Assembly: GCF_963678635.1 (NCBI RefSeq)
Contig: NC_087068.1
Coordinates: forward strand, 1,176,001 to 1,240,000
From: Symsagittifera roscoffensis
Lineage: Eukaryota > Xenacoelomorpha > Acoela > Convolutidae
Length of the DNA stretch: 64,000 nt
Direction: 5' to 3'
This document shows positions 1 through 13,000 of the stretch, piece after piece. Each line of letters starts with the position of its first letter. The stretch's first letter is position 1. A program made the translations under genes and the position numbers. The notes under the pieces are model-generated. The model ran no database searches and had not been told where the DNA came from. It saw only the letters and a list, made by a program, of their open reading frames with translations.

Positions 1-801
1 TTCTACTTCGCTAAAAGGGAATAAACTTTGGATCAGCGTGTTTTTTCCGTCAGATTTTGAATACTTGAAAGAACTCGTACGGGTTCAAGTTCTAATGAAA
101 CGGGTTCAAAACTCGTTAGGGTTGAAGTTCCGGTTTTTTCTTCATTTTGAATTTCTTTGATCTCATTCGTTGGGCGTTTTTTGCACAGAAACAGGCTAGC
201 CTCTTTAATGTATGGCGTTGAAAATATGAGACAGTATCAGTTTGGAATGCTTCCACTTTGGGTTTGGATTTTATTGAAATGTAGTGTGGAAAAGTATTGA
301 TTGGTCATTGTGATTTGCAGTTGATTCAAGTACCGATCCTCCTAAGAAGCTACGTAAGTTCCTGAACAGTGCAGTTAGATAGGAAACAGATAATGGAAAT
401 GGGAATGATCTAAACGAATGTGGTGAAACTAATGAATAGTTTACCTTCAATTGTCATTGTCTATGCAGAACATACCACTAGGAAGGTGTTTTGTCATTGG
501 TGCTACTAATGATTTAATAGTTTTTCTTAACTGCACATTGTATGATAAACTATCAATTTCAGTTTCAGGATTTATCCATTAACATCACTCACTGTAATAT
601 ATACTAAGGAGGAACTTTGAATTGTGTAAGATCGTCGAGTGGTGACTCAATATCACAGACTAGACTAACGATGTTCACTTTGTGGTGATCCTTGCTTACA
701 TTATCAAAACTTACTTGTCAGAACAGTACAAGTATGATAGGTGAGACATTAAAGTGGCAATATGAGTAGCAGTTGTGATTTGACATGCGCATCTTGTTCA
801 G
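1..801 (+). other. Intron or upstream sequence of the myosin gene
   Basis: No conserved myosin coding sequence is seen here. The switch I and earlier motor exons must therefore lie upstream of the window. The stretch is AT-rich intronic sequence ending in the acceptor TTGTTCAG at 794-801. The only coding candidate is the 33-base microexon at 321-353, listed separately. Confidence 0.6.
321..353 (+). CDS. Candidate 33-nt cassette microexon of the myosin gene
   Basis: The segment is bounded by a good acceptor (TGATTTGCAG) and a consensus donor (GTAAGT). At 33 bases it is a multiple of three. In the phase demanded by the next exon (phase 1 in, phase 1 out) it is open and would insert DSSTDPPKKL plus two split codons just before the [13 protein letters not shown] segment of the motor. 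No such insert is standard at this site in myosin II, so it may be a chance splice-site pair. Confidence is low. Confidence 0.3.
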
Positions 802-1038
802 ATGAGTTTCTTCTCGAGGACTTCGCGTCCTACAAGTTCCTGTCTAGTGGTCACGTGACAGTGCCAGGCATGAACGACCAGCAGGAGTTCAAGGCCACCC
901 TGGAGGCGATGAATGTGATGAAGTTCACGGAGCAGGAGATCAAAGCGGTGTTCCGAGTGTCCAGTGGAGTTCTGTTGCTGGGCAATTTGGACTTCACCAT
1001 GGACAAGAGCGAGCAAGCCACTCTCACCAATGACTCGG
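802..1038 (+). CDS. MYH9/MYH10-like: Myosin II heavy chain, window exon 1 (upper motor domain)
   Basis: It encodes [20 protein letters not shown] to GNLDF...LTNDS, equivalent to the segment of human MYH9 around [20 protein letters not shown]. The acceptor is CAG at 799-801, entered in phase 1, and the donor is GTCAGT at 1039. The final G is completed by the next exon (Ser then Val). An ATG at 762 lies upstream of the acceptor and is not a start. Confidence 0.95.
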
Positions 1039-4000
1039 GTCAGTGCCATGTTTTATTTCGAAATTTGTCTTCTTATATATGTAACTTTTTCATCATGATA
1101 AGCGTTGAAATCTATAAACATAAAACGGAGTTCATTTTATAGAAAAATTCGGATTCGATCAGAGATTTAAAAAAAACTGCGACCGACAAGGTTGAAAAAA
1201 TATAAGAAATTTGACATTTGCATTCATACATAATTCTTATCCGAATTCTATAGCAGCCTGGATGTCAAATGGTAATAGTTATACCGGACTCTGGCGAATA
1301 GTATTTCCCTAGACAGACGTGTGAAGCAAGTTAAATTTACAAAGATTTTGAGTTGCTGACAGTTTCTTCGTGCCCCTTTTGCACGAGTGATTTAATTCGA
1401 TTATTTGTTTCTGAGTATTGACTTCTCTTCTGTACCATTAACTGGTTATAGCGCTTTTACGACCAAGGAAAGGTAGTATCTGCTCTCACCTCTCGTTGTT
1501 CCAATTGTAACCTCTTTCCAAGGAAACCGCATTTCCTCATTTGTAAACTATTTGTGACTAAGTCTCGCTGCATTGTTTCGCAGTAAATTATTTCCCTAAA
1601 TATTGAATTATGGAAGAATATTGTTGAGTGCATGGAATTTAACGTAGAAGGTCTTTTGCATTGTTAGTTTTTTCCAAAACAAGTTTCTCTAATTGTCATA
1701 ATGGCGTATTTATTTTCAAGAAATTAATCGATTATCAATTTTGAAATAGTGTCAAACCAAATTATATTGTCAACAGAAGTGCACGGTTGATGTTTTGTCG
1801 TTTAAAAATGAAATTGAAAAGTAGTGGGTATTGTTTTTGTTTGAATAGTTGCCCAAAGAGTCTCCCACCTGTTGGGTGTGAACTGCATGCACTTCTCAAA
1901 TGCACTCCTCAAGCCCAAACTGAAGGTGGGCAGAGAAATGGTAGTGAAGGCACAGAACAAAACACAAGTGACCAATACTCTGGAAGCACTGGCTAAAGCC
2001 ACTTACGAGAAGATGTTCAAGTGGATAGTGATGAGGATCAACAAGAGTCTGGACAAGAATAAACGACAGGGAGTGTCTTTTGTCGGCATCTTGGACATCG
2101 CAGGATTCGAGATCTTCCAGGTACTTCACACTCATTTCTTCGAACAAATTTCCATCATAAAAGCTCCCAGCTTATAAATTATGGCTTATTATGGGAAGTG
2201 AATGTAATATTTGGTGTGTTCTCAAGATGATGGGAACCAATTTAATTATTGGGATCGTAGATTTACAGGAGTTCGTAAGATGTGTGATTCAATGTGTGAT
2301 TTCATCACAGAGTTCATAGATCTTTGGTTTTGATAGCATAAAGTGAGTATTCTGTTCAACTTTCAAGTTATCATGTTGATTATGCGTATCCTCCGTAGCA
2401 TTGTATGATAGTTATCCATTTCGGCACCCAACGAACCAATGAATTGCATCGTTATGTCCATTCCCCATCGTTTAAGTCATCTTCGTCACTATAAACCCTC
2501 TTAGTAGATCGATGGCCTCCATTACTTCCCCCTTATGTGACGTATTTACACAAGCGGAGCGCAGTGTTGTTTTCAATTTACAGCTTTGACAAGATTTTAC
2601 GTGCTGTATGCCCTGCTTAAATTAGCGTTCCAGGTTAATAATCGACGCAATTCAGCAGATTGGCTTTGGAACCCCTGAGTTCAAAAAAGTTTTAAAAGCA
2701 AATCTTAGGTCGACAAAGCTTAAAATGTGTGTGCCTCCTTCATATGATTGAATGAATTGCGTTGTTTTGTGTTCAGGACAACTCGTTTGAGCAGCTGTGT
2801 ATCAACTACACGAATGAGAAGCTGCAGCAGCTGTTCAACCACACCATGTTCATCAAGGAACAGGCAGAGTACCAGGCAGAGAACATCGACTGGCACTTTG
2901 TAGACTACGGACTGGATCTGAAACCATGCATTGACCTTCTCGAAAAGGTAAGAGACTGAACAGCCATTACAATCTTGATGATGGATAGCCAACAGAGTAT
3001 TCGTAGAAATTAGTTTGCAGACCTTCGTGCTGATTTGTTAAAGAAATTTTGCCTGGTCGACATGAAATTCTGAAATTGATTTCTAACATTGGTAAATTTT
3101 TAACAGCTATGAAATCAGTTTAGGAAAATCTAATAATTTTAGTAACACACATTAGAGAAGTTTTTGAAGCAAAAAGTTTGGAGTGGATGTAATTGTTTGA
3201 CTGCATCTTGAAGCCTACTCCGAGTCATATCGCATTTTTCTCGGTTGGTTGGAAACAGAAGTTTTACAAATGGTTTTCCAGCCGATGGGTGTGTTCACAC
3301 TGCTGGACGAAGACTGTCTGATGCCTAACACGACTGACAAGAGCTTCGTGGAGAAGCTAGTGGCCAACCACAAGGAGTCCCCCATCTTCAAGAAACCCCC
3401 CAGGTAACAAACAGTATTCAGCAACTCATTAAGCTTCGAGGTCTTCAGCTCTGATGATTATTTCAACGCCTTCTAGCTTGCGTAACTAGAAGATTGTGAA
3501 AAGTACACCCAATGCATCAATAGGTGTCTGATGCAAATGATTAATTAATATTACTTGAATGCACATTGTGTATTACTTGAACCCATCATCATAGCTTTTG
3601 TCCAAACACGAATCTCTAAAGAACGAGTAGTGGGCAATGGGTCATGTTATCTTTATAGTGATTAAGAGTAATGAACGAAGTCAAGAATCTTAAATAGGTT
3701 TTGCTGATTTTTTTTGGTTCTCTTTCAGGAAAAAGTCTTAAAATATTGATGCACTTAAGTATAATGAACTTTTTGAGTTCAATTGAAATTCATCTGCTGA
3801 AAGTGACGTAAATAGCATTCTCCAAACACGAACGTACAAATGGCGCAAAAAAACTTGAACGATTTCTAGTTTCAAAGGTGGAAATTAGTTTTTAGATTTC
3901 TAGCGGAATAAAAACTACCTATTGATCCAGTTTTCTCAAGTTGGGTTCATGTTATCTAAAAAGCGCCAATCATAAATTGTTCTAGAAATTCAAAGAGCTG

Positions 4001-7000
4001 AAAGTTCATCTATTTTTTTCTTTGAAATTCGAAAGTTGAGATTTTTTTCATGAAAGTCAGTGTTTTTTTGTTTACTGGAGTTTATTACTCTTTTCCAATC
4101 TTCGATTTTTTGTTTACTTGAGTTCGATTGGCTATGTTTTGTTTATTACTGTAGCGATAAGCAAGGGTATTGCAATCGGGTACTATACTTTTTTTCGTAA
4201 ATAACTTTGCTCACAGGTCTCCTTCATCTTCTGACATGCTCAATTTCTTGGAAATGCAAGTAAAACTACTATCGTTTAAGTAGTAATTAATTAAAGCCCG
4301 CTTCAGATTGTAATAATCTTTTCAAAATTTTTACTATAAGTGAAAGTTCACAAATTTGTAAATTTACCAAGCCTAATTTTGAGTTTTTTCTCTTTTTGTT
4401 TCAGTTCTTGTTATAGCGGTTTACTCAACTTCTATTGGCTATTTTCGAGGGCAAAGTATATTCGTATGCGATTATGTTTTTCGGTTTGGAAGGGTCGTAA
4501 AATTTTTTTAAAAGGTATGAAATTTTCTATGTCAAGAGTTTTGTCTTCGGCTCAACAGGTTTTGACCCAAAGTATGTCGCCTTTGTTGCCGCTCGGTAAA
4601 TGATTTCCAAGTTTTTAAAGGCGGTTTGTAAACTTCATCCGATAGAAACATGAAGTTTTTGTAGCTGTATTTTTCGTTGTTTTTCAAGCTAATTTTTCAA
4701 GTAATTTTTTCCAATTTCTTTTTGACTTTTCCCATTCATTATCTTGTAGTGCAACGAGTTTTTATCGCGAAATTGCTCTTCGACTCTACGTAGTATGTTT
4801 AAGAGTCGATGAACTTAATTCAGACTCTTAAATAGGTCGTGATGATTTTTTCGGGAAATTTTACTTTTTTTGCGGTTTGGCTTTTGATTTTTTCTCAAGT
4901 TCAGTTTGTTTCTTTTGTTAGAGGGAAGACAAACTCCACTATCGAGCAGCAAAATTGTGATCGACTTCTAGTTTCGAAAGTGAAATTTAATCAAATTACA
5001 AAGTAAAAATATTATCTATTGATCCTTTGTTCTCAAATTGGGTTAGGTTTATCAAAAAAGTTTCAATCATAAATTCCAAAGTGAAAATATTATCTATTGA
5101 TCCATTGTCCACAATCTGGGTTAGGTTTATCAAAAAAGTTTCAAACATAAATTCAAGGAGCTTTGAAAGATATCAATTTGTTTCTTAGAAATTCAGTATG
5201 TTTTTTTTGTTTACTTGCTTGCATTGACTCTTTTAAGTGTTTGTTGGCTATGTTTTGATTTTTTTGCGGTTTGACGTTTTAAGTTCAGATCATTTCGTTT
5301 GTTCAAAGAAAGCAAACTCCACTATCGAAGAGCTTAAGTATAAGTCCACGAAAAACGTGACTGACTTCTAATCACGAGAATAGATTTTAATTATCAGATT
5401 TCCGGAATAAAATTTTACTTCTTGATCCTGTTTTCTCGAATTGGGTGAATTTTATCAAAAACTGTTAATCTTAAATTGTTCAAGAGTTTCACAGAGATTC
5501 AAGGCTGTCTATTTTAAGTGTAATGGACGCCGTGAAGACTCATCATAGGTCTTGGTGGTTTTTTTTTTTTTTTTTTTTAGGAAAAAGTCTTAAAATGCTC
5601 TAATAACTACAGATGTGCATTCATACTTATTGATGCATTTATGAATGAACTTAGGTATATATGAACTTTTTTAGTTCAATTGAAATTCATCTGATGAAAG
5701 TTACGTAAATAGCACTCTCCAAATACGAACGTGAAAATGGCGCAAGTTTTGAAAGTGGAATATTATTTCTTCATTTCCAGCGGAATAAAAACTTCACCTG
5801 TCGATCCAGTTTTCTCAAATGCGGTTAATGTTATCAAAAAAGCACTATTGATAAATTGTTTTAAAATTCAAAGAGCTTAAAGTTCATCTATTTTTTTTTT
5901 GAAATTCGAAAGTTGAGATTTTATCAACAAAGTCAGTTTTTCTTGTTTACGTGTGTTTATTACTCTTTTCCAATCTTCGATTGGCTATGGTTTTTTCTTG
6001 GGAATTCGAAAGTTTTTTTCGAGGTTTTTTCAAACAGCAAGTTTGTATTTTTTCTGTTTACTTGCTTTCGTTGAATCTTTTCTAACTGTCTGTTGGCTGT
6101 TTATACTAGAGAACGAAATGTGTTGTTAGGTCCAACGAGTACCAGTTCAACATCAAGCACTACGCGGGCATGGTGACGTACAACTCGAACCAGTGGATCC
6201 AGAAGAACAGTGACCCCCTGAATGAGAACATAGTGGAGCTGCTTAAGGCCTCCTCCGATCCATTTGTGAAATCGCTCTGGCAAGACAGTAAGACACCTAA
6301 GTTTGGAACGTAACTAAATGAAGATTAGTTTCCTAGTATTCTTACTATTACTAGACTTGGGAGGAAGGATATCTCAAAAAACATCATTGTTACTGTCGAC
6401 TTAGAATATTGATTTTTTTAAAAATACCTGTTGATGTCCAAAGCTCCCGTTCGAGGAATTTTATTTCCTCATCAGGAATGGTTCTAAGCAGTATATCTGT
6501 AAAAACGTCTGTTTAATTAATTGGAACTTCAAATTGGGCTGCAACTGATTTCAAATCAAATCTGTCCTGGCATCCATACAGATGTGTTATTTCCTCCGAG
6601 AAGTTTGAAAACGGACCATTTGGTCTAAAGATGTTTATTTCCTCAAAGTAATTCATTGGTGATAACTCTTGAAACTTCAAATGATTTTCAGTGAACTGTT
6701 GGCGTGTGGGGCCGTCCAGTTGTTGATATGGTTTTCATTTGTTGATCGTTTTAGCAACAAATATAATGAACAGCGTGAGTTCGGGAGGAGCTGCGGACAC
6801 TCCCTTCGGGGCGACGAGGACCAGGAAGTCTGGCATGTTCAGAACTGTAGGCCAGTTCTACAGGGAACAGCTGAACAAACTGATGAATACATTGGAGAAC
6901 ACTAACCCCAACTTCGTGAGATGTATTATTCCCAACTACAAGAAAAAGGTAAGTGGTTGTCAGCTTCATCTTCCAAAAACATGTACTGATTTCTAAATGG

Positions 7001-10000
7001 TGCATGATTAAACATAGCTTCTTTTTACGGCTCGGTCATTTTTTGCCAATTGAATTTGCCAAGGGCAGGTTTTTGTAGAGAAGATTTAGTTGATTGATTG
7101 TTATAGTAAGGATAATCGAGGCCGGCAAATGACACCTTTTTTCTTCTCTGCTAGTCGAGATTATGTGATCGGGATGGCGAAAAAGCTATAGGGATGTTGA
7201 TTTGTGCAGGCGGGAGAGATCAACGCGCCCCTGATTCTGGATCAGCTGAGGTGCAATGGAGTGGTGGAGGGTATCCGCATCTGCAGACAGGGATACCCCA
7301 ACAGGATCCCCTTCCAGGAGTTCAGGACCAGATATGAGATACTCTGTCCAGGGGTACTGCAGAGAGAGTTCATGGACGGGAGGGCAGCCGCCAAAATGAT
7401 GGTTAGTGCTCCAGTTTATTACAAATTCGGGTTTTTCCTTCTTTCTGCCCAAAATAGCTGATCATCGCACGTTTATTAATTGTGCGCAGTGCTCAAACTA
7501 TCTTCTGGTGACGTTTTTAAATTCCACTAAATGTTGGCAAGAATTAAAAGCACTATCTCAATTCTATGGCTTTGTTTAGCTGGATAATCTGGAGCTGAAG
7601 GAAGGTCTGTACAAACTAGGATCGAGTAAGATCTTCTTCAAGACGGGAGTGCTGGCTCAACTGGAGGAGGAGAGAGACCACAAGCTCACTGATCTCATGA
7701 TAGAGTTCCAGGCATACTGTAGAGGAATACTGGCCAGGAAGTAAGTTCTGTGGTTTCTTCTTTCATTTGGTCATCTGTCAATGTCCTGAAAATAGAGTCT
7801 AAATAAATATGTTTGACAATTTTCTCAATCGATGTTTTAGAAGACCTGGGACATAATCAGCAACATTTGAGGACACTTTTTTGAAATTCTGCCGTCGTAA
7901 AAATCCATGATTATCGCCCGTAGAACTGTTCAGCATTGTTAAATCTAATGTTGTGAAACTAGATGCGATGTTGTGAATGCTGATTGTGTTTTAGGGCTTT
8001 CTCTAAGCGTGTGGAGGCGCACAAGGCCATCCGCATCCTGCAGAGGAACTTTGCAGCCCACTTGAAGATGCGCCAGTGGGACTGGTGGAAGCTGTACGTG
8101 AGGATCAAGCCACTCCTAGGAGTGAACAGACAGGACGAGGAGCTGAGGGCCAAAGAGGGGGAGTTGAAACAGGTGGCGGAGAAGCTGGACAAAACACAAT
8201 TAGAACTCACGGTCAGTCCACTTCTATATCTAATCGCCATGTTTGAATTAGAGTGGTAGATCACAAAATCGATGTATCACTAAACCGAAAAGTCCTGCTT
8301 CAATTACGTCATCACATTAGCTAAAAACTGAGCTTTTTACAAAATGACAAATTTTTTCTTCAAAACAAAAATTGAATTAAAAAATGGACTAAATAACTCT
8401 TGCCATGCGCCCCTTAGTATTAAAATTATTGCTCTTCCTCAGGAAACATTTATTCTATAAATACATGATTCTGCAATTGATGTAATTATTATGTAAATTG
8501 GTTTACTGATCTGGTAATTTACTGACACATCGGTTTACTGTACGCACCCCGTGAATTAGGTAGAGATAATTGCATTATAAAAAATCATCGATGCCCACAA
8601 AGGTGCGGTTTTGTATTGAAAGTCGACAAACAGTCCAGTTCTGTATTCATTGCGTTTATCAAACATGCGTAGTTTTCGGCATCAGTCATTTATGTTTTTC
8701 TCTGGAAAATAATTTTGAAAATATTAAAGAATTCACAGAGTAATTGTTTGCCAGGATACGACGAAGCGTCTCAGTTCGCTCGAGGAAGAGCGAAATACCC
8801 TGACTGAGAAATTAGCTGTAGAGCAGGAGACGGCAGCGGAGGCTGAGGAGCAGAAGAGTAGACTGAAGACGATCACGGAGGAGCAGACACAGTACATTGA
8901 GGAGCTGCAGATGAGGATGGAGGAAGAGGAGGAGAAGGTGTCCATGGCAAAGAAGGAGAAGGCCAAGTTGCAGGAACACCTCAAAGACCTGGAGGAACAG
9001 TGAGTGCTAGTGAAATGTTTGTTCTATTTTTCCATATATGTCACAACAGCCTTCTAGGGGTTGTCTAAGGGGAGGTTTTATAATTTGTTGAGAGTAATTT
9101 GAGAGAGCACAATCTTTCTTGTCTACACTTAGGGTTTACACTCGCAAATGAAAGTATTCGTTAAAAGTTTTCATTTGGTGGCACTTTTGTGATATATCCA
9201 CGATCTGTAGCATTGGAATTTTCAAAGAATCTGTTCTCTGTTTTATTTGTGGCTAGTATTTATAGTTAAGCGTCCGTGGCTCAGTGGTTAGTGCGTGAGA
9301 TTCGTAATCTCTAGGTCGCGATCTGTCGGAAATCGAATCCGACACTCAGCCAAATTTTTTTTTTACTAATTCGAGGCTCATTTCTACTTTTTCTTATTGC
9401 ACTTAATAGAGCTGTTTTTTTTTTGTCGTGTTCTGGCTAGTCTTTGCGAAGCGCAGCTTCGACTCTGTTTGAAAATTTTATTAATAATTTAATGCTTGCA
9501 ATTATCTAGTATGATCAAATCAGAACGACTTTTCTGAGGTTAACAACTTGTCCAAAACAATCCTTGAATCGATTGGTCAACTCTGTCACAGACTTAATTT
9601 TTTTTACACTACCGCGCTCTAGCGAGCGTACTGTAATAGTACGACTATTCTTTTTTTATAACCTAAGTAGCAAATATTGGTACCACTTTTAGGGCACCTT
9701 TACCGCTTTTTGATTGTGTATACTTTGACATTTTATCAGTAACAAGTTTAAACAATTGATGCACTTTGCTTTCCTCAAATGAACCGAAAAAAAAGTTTTT
9801 TTTTTCAAACTACAGTACAATAATAAAAACTCGATTTCAACAATTTTCCTCAGCTCAATATAGCTCGCATTATTTTCGAAATGCATTTTTATACATAACT
9901 TGGCTTTTTGTTTTACAATTTATTACATGCAAAGTTATTGCGGATGCCCAGTTTCTTATGTTGCAAATTATTACATGCAAAATTGTGTCTATTTGTATTT

Positions 10001-13000
10001 GGTTCCACTTTTGCTGTATGGCATTGGCAATTTATTAGCATATGTAGCTGCTTTGTTTGTGGCTAGAGTTTGTAATTTATCAGTGCTCGTAGCGCAGATG
10101 CGAGGAAAGGAGACAATAAATCTCCTGGTCGTAGGATCGATTTGTCCAGAGCTTATTTTATCTTTTTTTCTTTCACTTTGGAGCTACATTTTTGACCGTT
10201 GATTTTTTTTACTTCAATTCTAACTCATTTGTTGGAATGAAGGCGATTTACTATTTAGACTACTGTTACAATAGTCTAAATGGCTCGAAAAAAAATGTAA
10301 ATGACTTCAAGGTTCGTGCTTTTAATTTTTAGATTTCCCATCGGAATTTTAGATTTCCCATCGGAATTAATTTTCGTCTTTCCATCGGGACTTGCCATCG
10401 GAATCTGAAGAGTCTTGAAATTCCAAGAGCCTTAACGTGAAGTATCATTTCCTTCGAAGTTTGAAAGCAAACCTTTTGAAAAAATCTATCTTTTTTTGGT
10501 TTTCTTGTTTGTTGACACTTTTCCATTCGAGCTTTCTGTTGGTTATGCTTTTTTGTTGGTTCTGCAAAAATTCAAAAACTAGAAGAGACGCGAATCACTG
10601 GACCAAAAGAGTAAAATTTGGTCACGCTCAAATTAGATTTTTCGCGTTTTATTTTTTCTGTTAGCTATGTCTGTACATTTGTTAGTTGGCAATGACGAGG
10701 CGAGGAAAATCAATATTACACATTGTGAGCGCGCTAAAAAAAATTTCTAGACATGCGACAACTAGGCAAAGTGTATCTTTTGTTTAGACTCGAAGAGGAA
10801 GAAGGCAAACGTCAGAAATTCGAGATCGAAAAGAACTCGCTGGACCAGAAACTTCGCAAATTGGAAGAAGACATCGCACAGATGGAAGACTCCAACCAGA
10901 AGTTGAGCAAGGAGAAAAAGATCCAGGAGGAGCGACTGGCTCAGATCTCCCAGAAACTGACTGAAGAAGAAGAAAAGGTGAAACAGTTGACTAAATTGAG
11001 GAACAAAAACGACGTGTCAATCAAGGAGCTAGACGAAAAGAGTAGCAAAGAGGAAAAATTAAGAAAGGAGTTGGAGAGTTCAAAGAGAAGGTTGGAGCAA
11101 GAGGTCAATGACCTTAGAGGACAAGTGGAGGATTTGACAGTGCAGCGGGAGGATCTGGCCACGCAACTGAGGTCACGAGAGCAAGACATCACAACCATTT
11201 CGGGTAAACTAGACGACGAAACAGCCTCTAGATCTGCACTTCAGAGGCAAGTCAGGGAGCTGGAGGCTAAAGTGTCCGAGTTGAATGAAGACATTGAGAT
11301 GGAAAAAGAGTTGAAAGCAAAGCTGGAAAGACAGAAACAAGATATTGTGGAGGTGAGCGAGAATTGATTGTCTGCTTTTGTACCAGCAATGATTTCATTT
11401 TTTCTGTTGGAATACTATTATTACCAGCATGGATGATAAATTTAAATGAAAACAGCTAATTACTTTGGCGCGCTCGTTATATTTCTTTAAATTTTTCGAT
11501 TGAAAATTAGAAGTTAAGTTCCAAATCGAATCACTGGAGCTTTGGAAATAATTAACATTATCAGCGTTTATCGATGTCGGCACTGGACTTGAGTATTAAT
11601 TGAAACGTTGACTTTTTACAGGAACTGGAGACTTTGAAGACGGAGATGGAAGAAGCTGCAGACAAGGAGCAGTCTGCGGCCCAAGTGAGAATGTCACGTG
11701 AGTCGGAGCTAGTAACAGCAAGGAACCAGCTGGCAGAACAGGCCAAACAGAACGAACAGTCCCTGGCAGATCTGAAGTCACGTCATGCAAAGATCCAGGA
11801 TGAGTTGAACGACAAGATAGACCAAGTCACAAAAGCCAAACAGGCAAGGGGCAGCTAGGTTTCATTTATTATGCTCACTTTTTAGAAATAAACTACGTGC
11901 TCAAAAAGAAAAAGAACATGAATATAAATTTGATGGAACAATTTCGAAAATGCTCAAAACTCCGGCTTTCGCGTTAGTATTAGCAACTGTTTTATTTGCA
12001 CTTGCGATCAGCTTAAAGTATTATTACGAACCTTTTTTTTCTAACTTAACTCGCAAATAAAAGTGTTCAATTTTGGAAATTTCACAAGCATTGGAAATTG
12101 CATAGCATCTGTTCTCTGCTTTATTTGTGGCTAGTGTTTAGTGCCTATTAAGCTTCTTTGGCTGAGTTTTTAGTGTGTGAGACTCTCAATCTTTACTAAT
12201 TCGAGTCTTATTTCTAATTTTTTATTATTGAACTTTTATATTGCTGCTTTTTGTCGTGTGCTCACAAGTGTTTGCTAAGCGAAGCTTGGCCTTTGTGTAC
12301 AAGTTAAGAATTGAAATGGAAAGTTATTCGTCTGATTTTTTTGAGTTTTTGCATTGTTTTGCCCTGTATTTAAACCGATTTTTTAATTTTTTGTGATCAA
12401 TATAACCACTCAAAATGGACAATTTTTTTTAAATTCAATATTCGTGTGTGCTTAACTGTTAGATCTCTGCCTGTAAAAGGGAGTTTCCTTTAATGGAATC
12501 ACAAGCATACTTTATATTTACGTCCTAATGAATGTACACTTTATTCAAGGTGGCAGAGAAAGCGAAGGCGGCTGTTGAGTCCCAGCTGGAACAGACATCG
12601 GAGGAGCTGAAGAGTGTGCAACAGTCCAAGGCAGAAGTGGACAAGGCCAAGAAGAAGCTGGACACCCAGTTGACGGAGGAGAAGGCCCGAAATGCAGATG
12701 CCAACAGGGTCATAGAGTCACACTCGGGAAAGATCGTGTCACTGCAGGTACGGTGACTTGGTTGTCAGTTTTCACCTTCGCAGTTGCAGCATTCGAGCTT
12801 TGTCATTTTACTTGTTTTTATCAGCCCTCTTTCTGGGATTTTTAAAATGTCTGATATAAATACGGTTTTTAAATGTGTTTTTGTTCCGGGTTTTTTCAAT
12901 ATTAATGTGTAATAAGTATGGCTGGCTGTTTTTTTTTCCAGATCAATCAATCAGATACATTCTCGGAGATATTCGCTGGCATTTGTCAACTTTTGCATGT

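Larger units (their letters stand above)
3404..6129 (+). other. 2.7-kb intron filled with family B repeats
   Basis: This intron is largely made of degenerate copies of one T-rich unit (family B) at about 3710-4150, 4840-5260, 5270-5540 and 5560-6100, plus a copy of the short stem-loop motif at about 4152-4215. A T homopolymer lies near 5560. No coding exon is seen. Confidence 0.7.
9000..10787 (+). other. 1.8-kb intron with tRNA-like composite repeats
   Basis: It holds a family A copy (about 9125-9480) with an internal tRNA-like core, and a second tRNA-like fragment at about 10080-10150. A degenerate family B piece lies near 10310-10560, including a short direct repeat of TAGATTTCCCATCGGAATT. 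No coding exon is seen. Confidence 0.6.

Noticed and set aside
762-801. ATG at 762 as the myosin start
   Set aside because: The sequence before 802 is intronic and lacks the P-loop and switch I parts of the motor; a splice acceptor ends at 801.
9271-9352. Functional tRNA-Thr gene
   Set aside because: The acceptor stem does not pair, the T loop is too long, and it is part of a repeated element.
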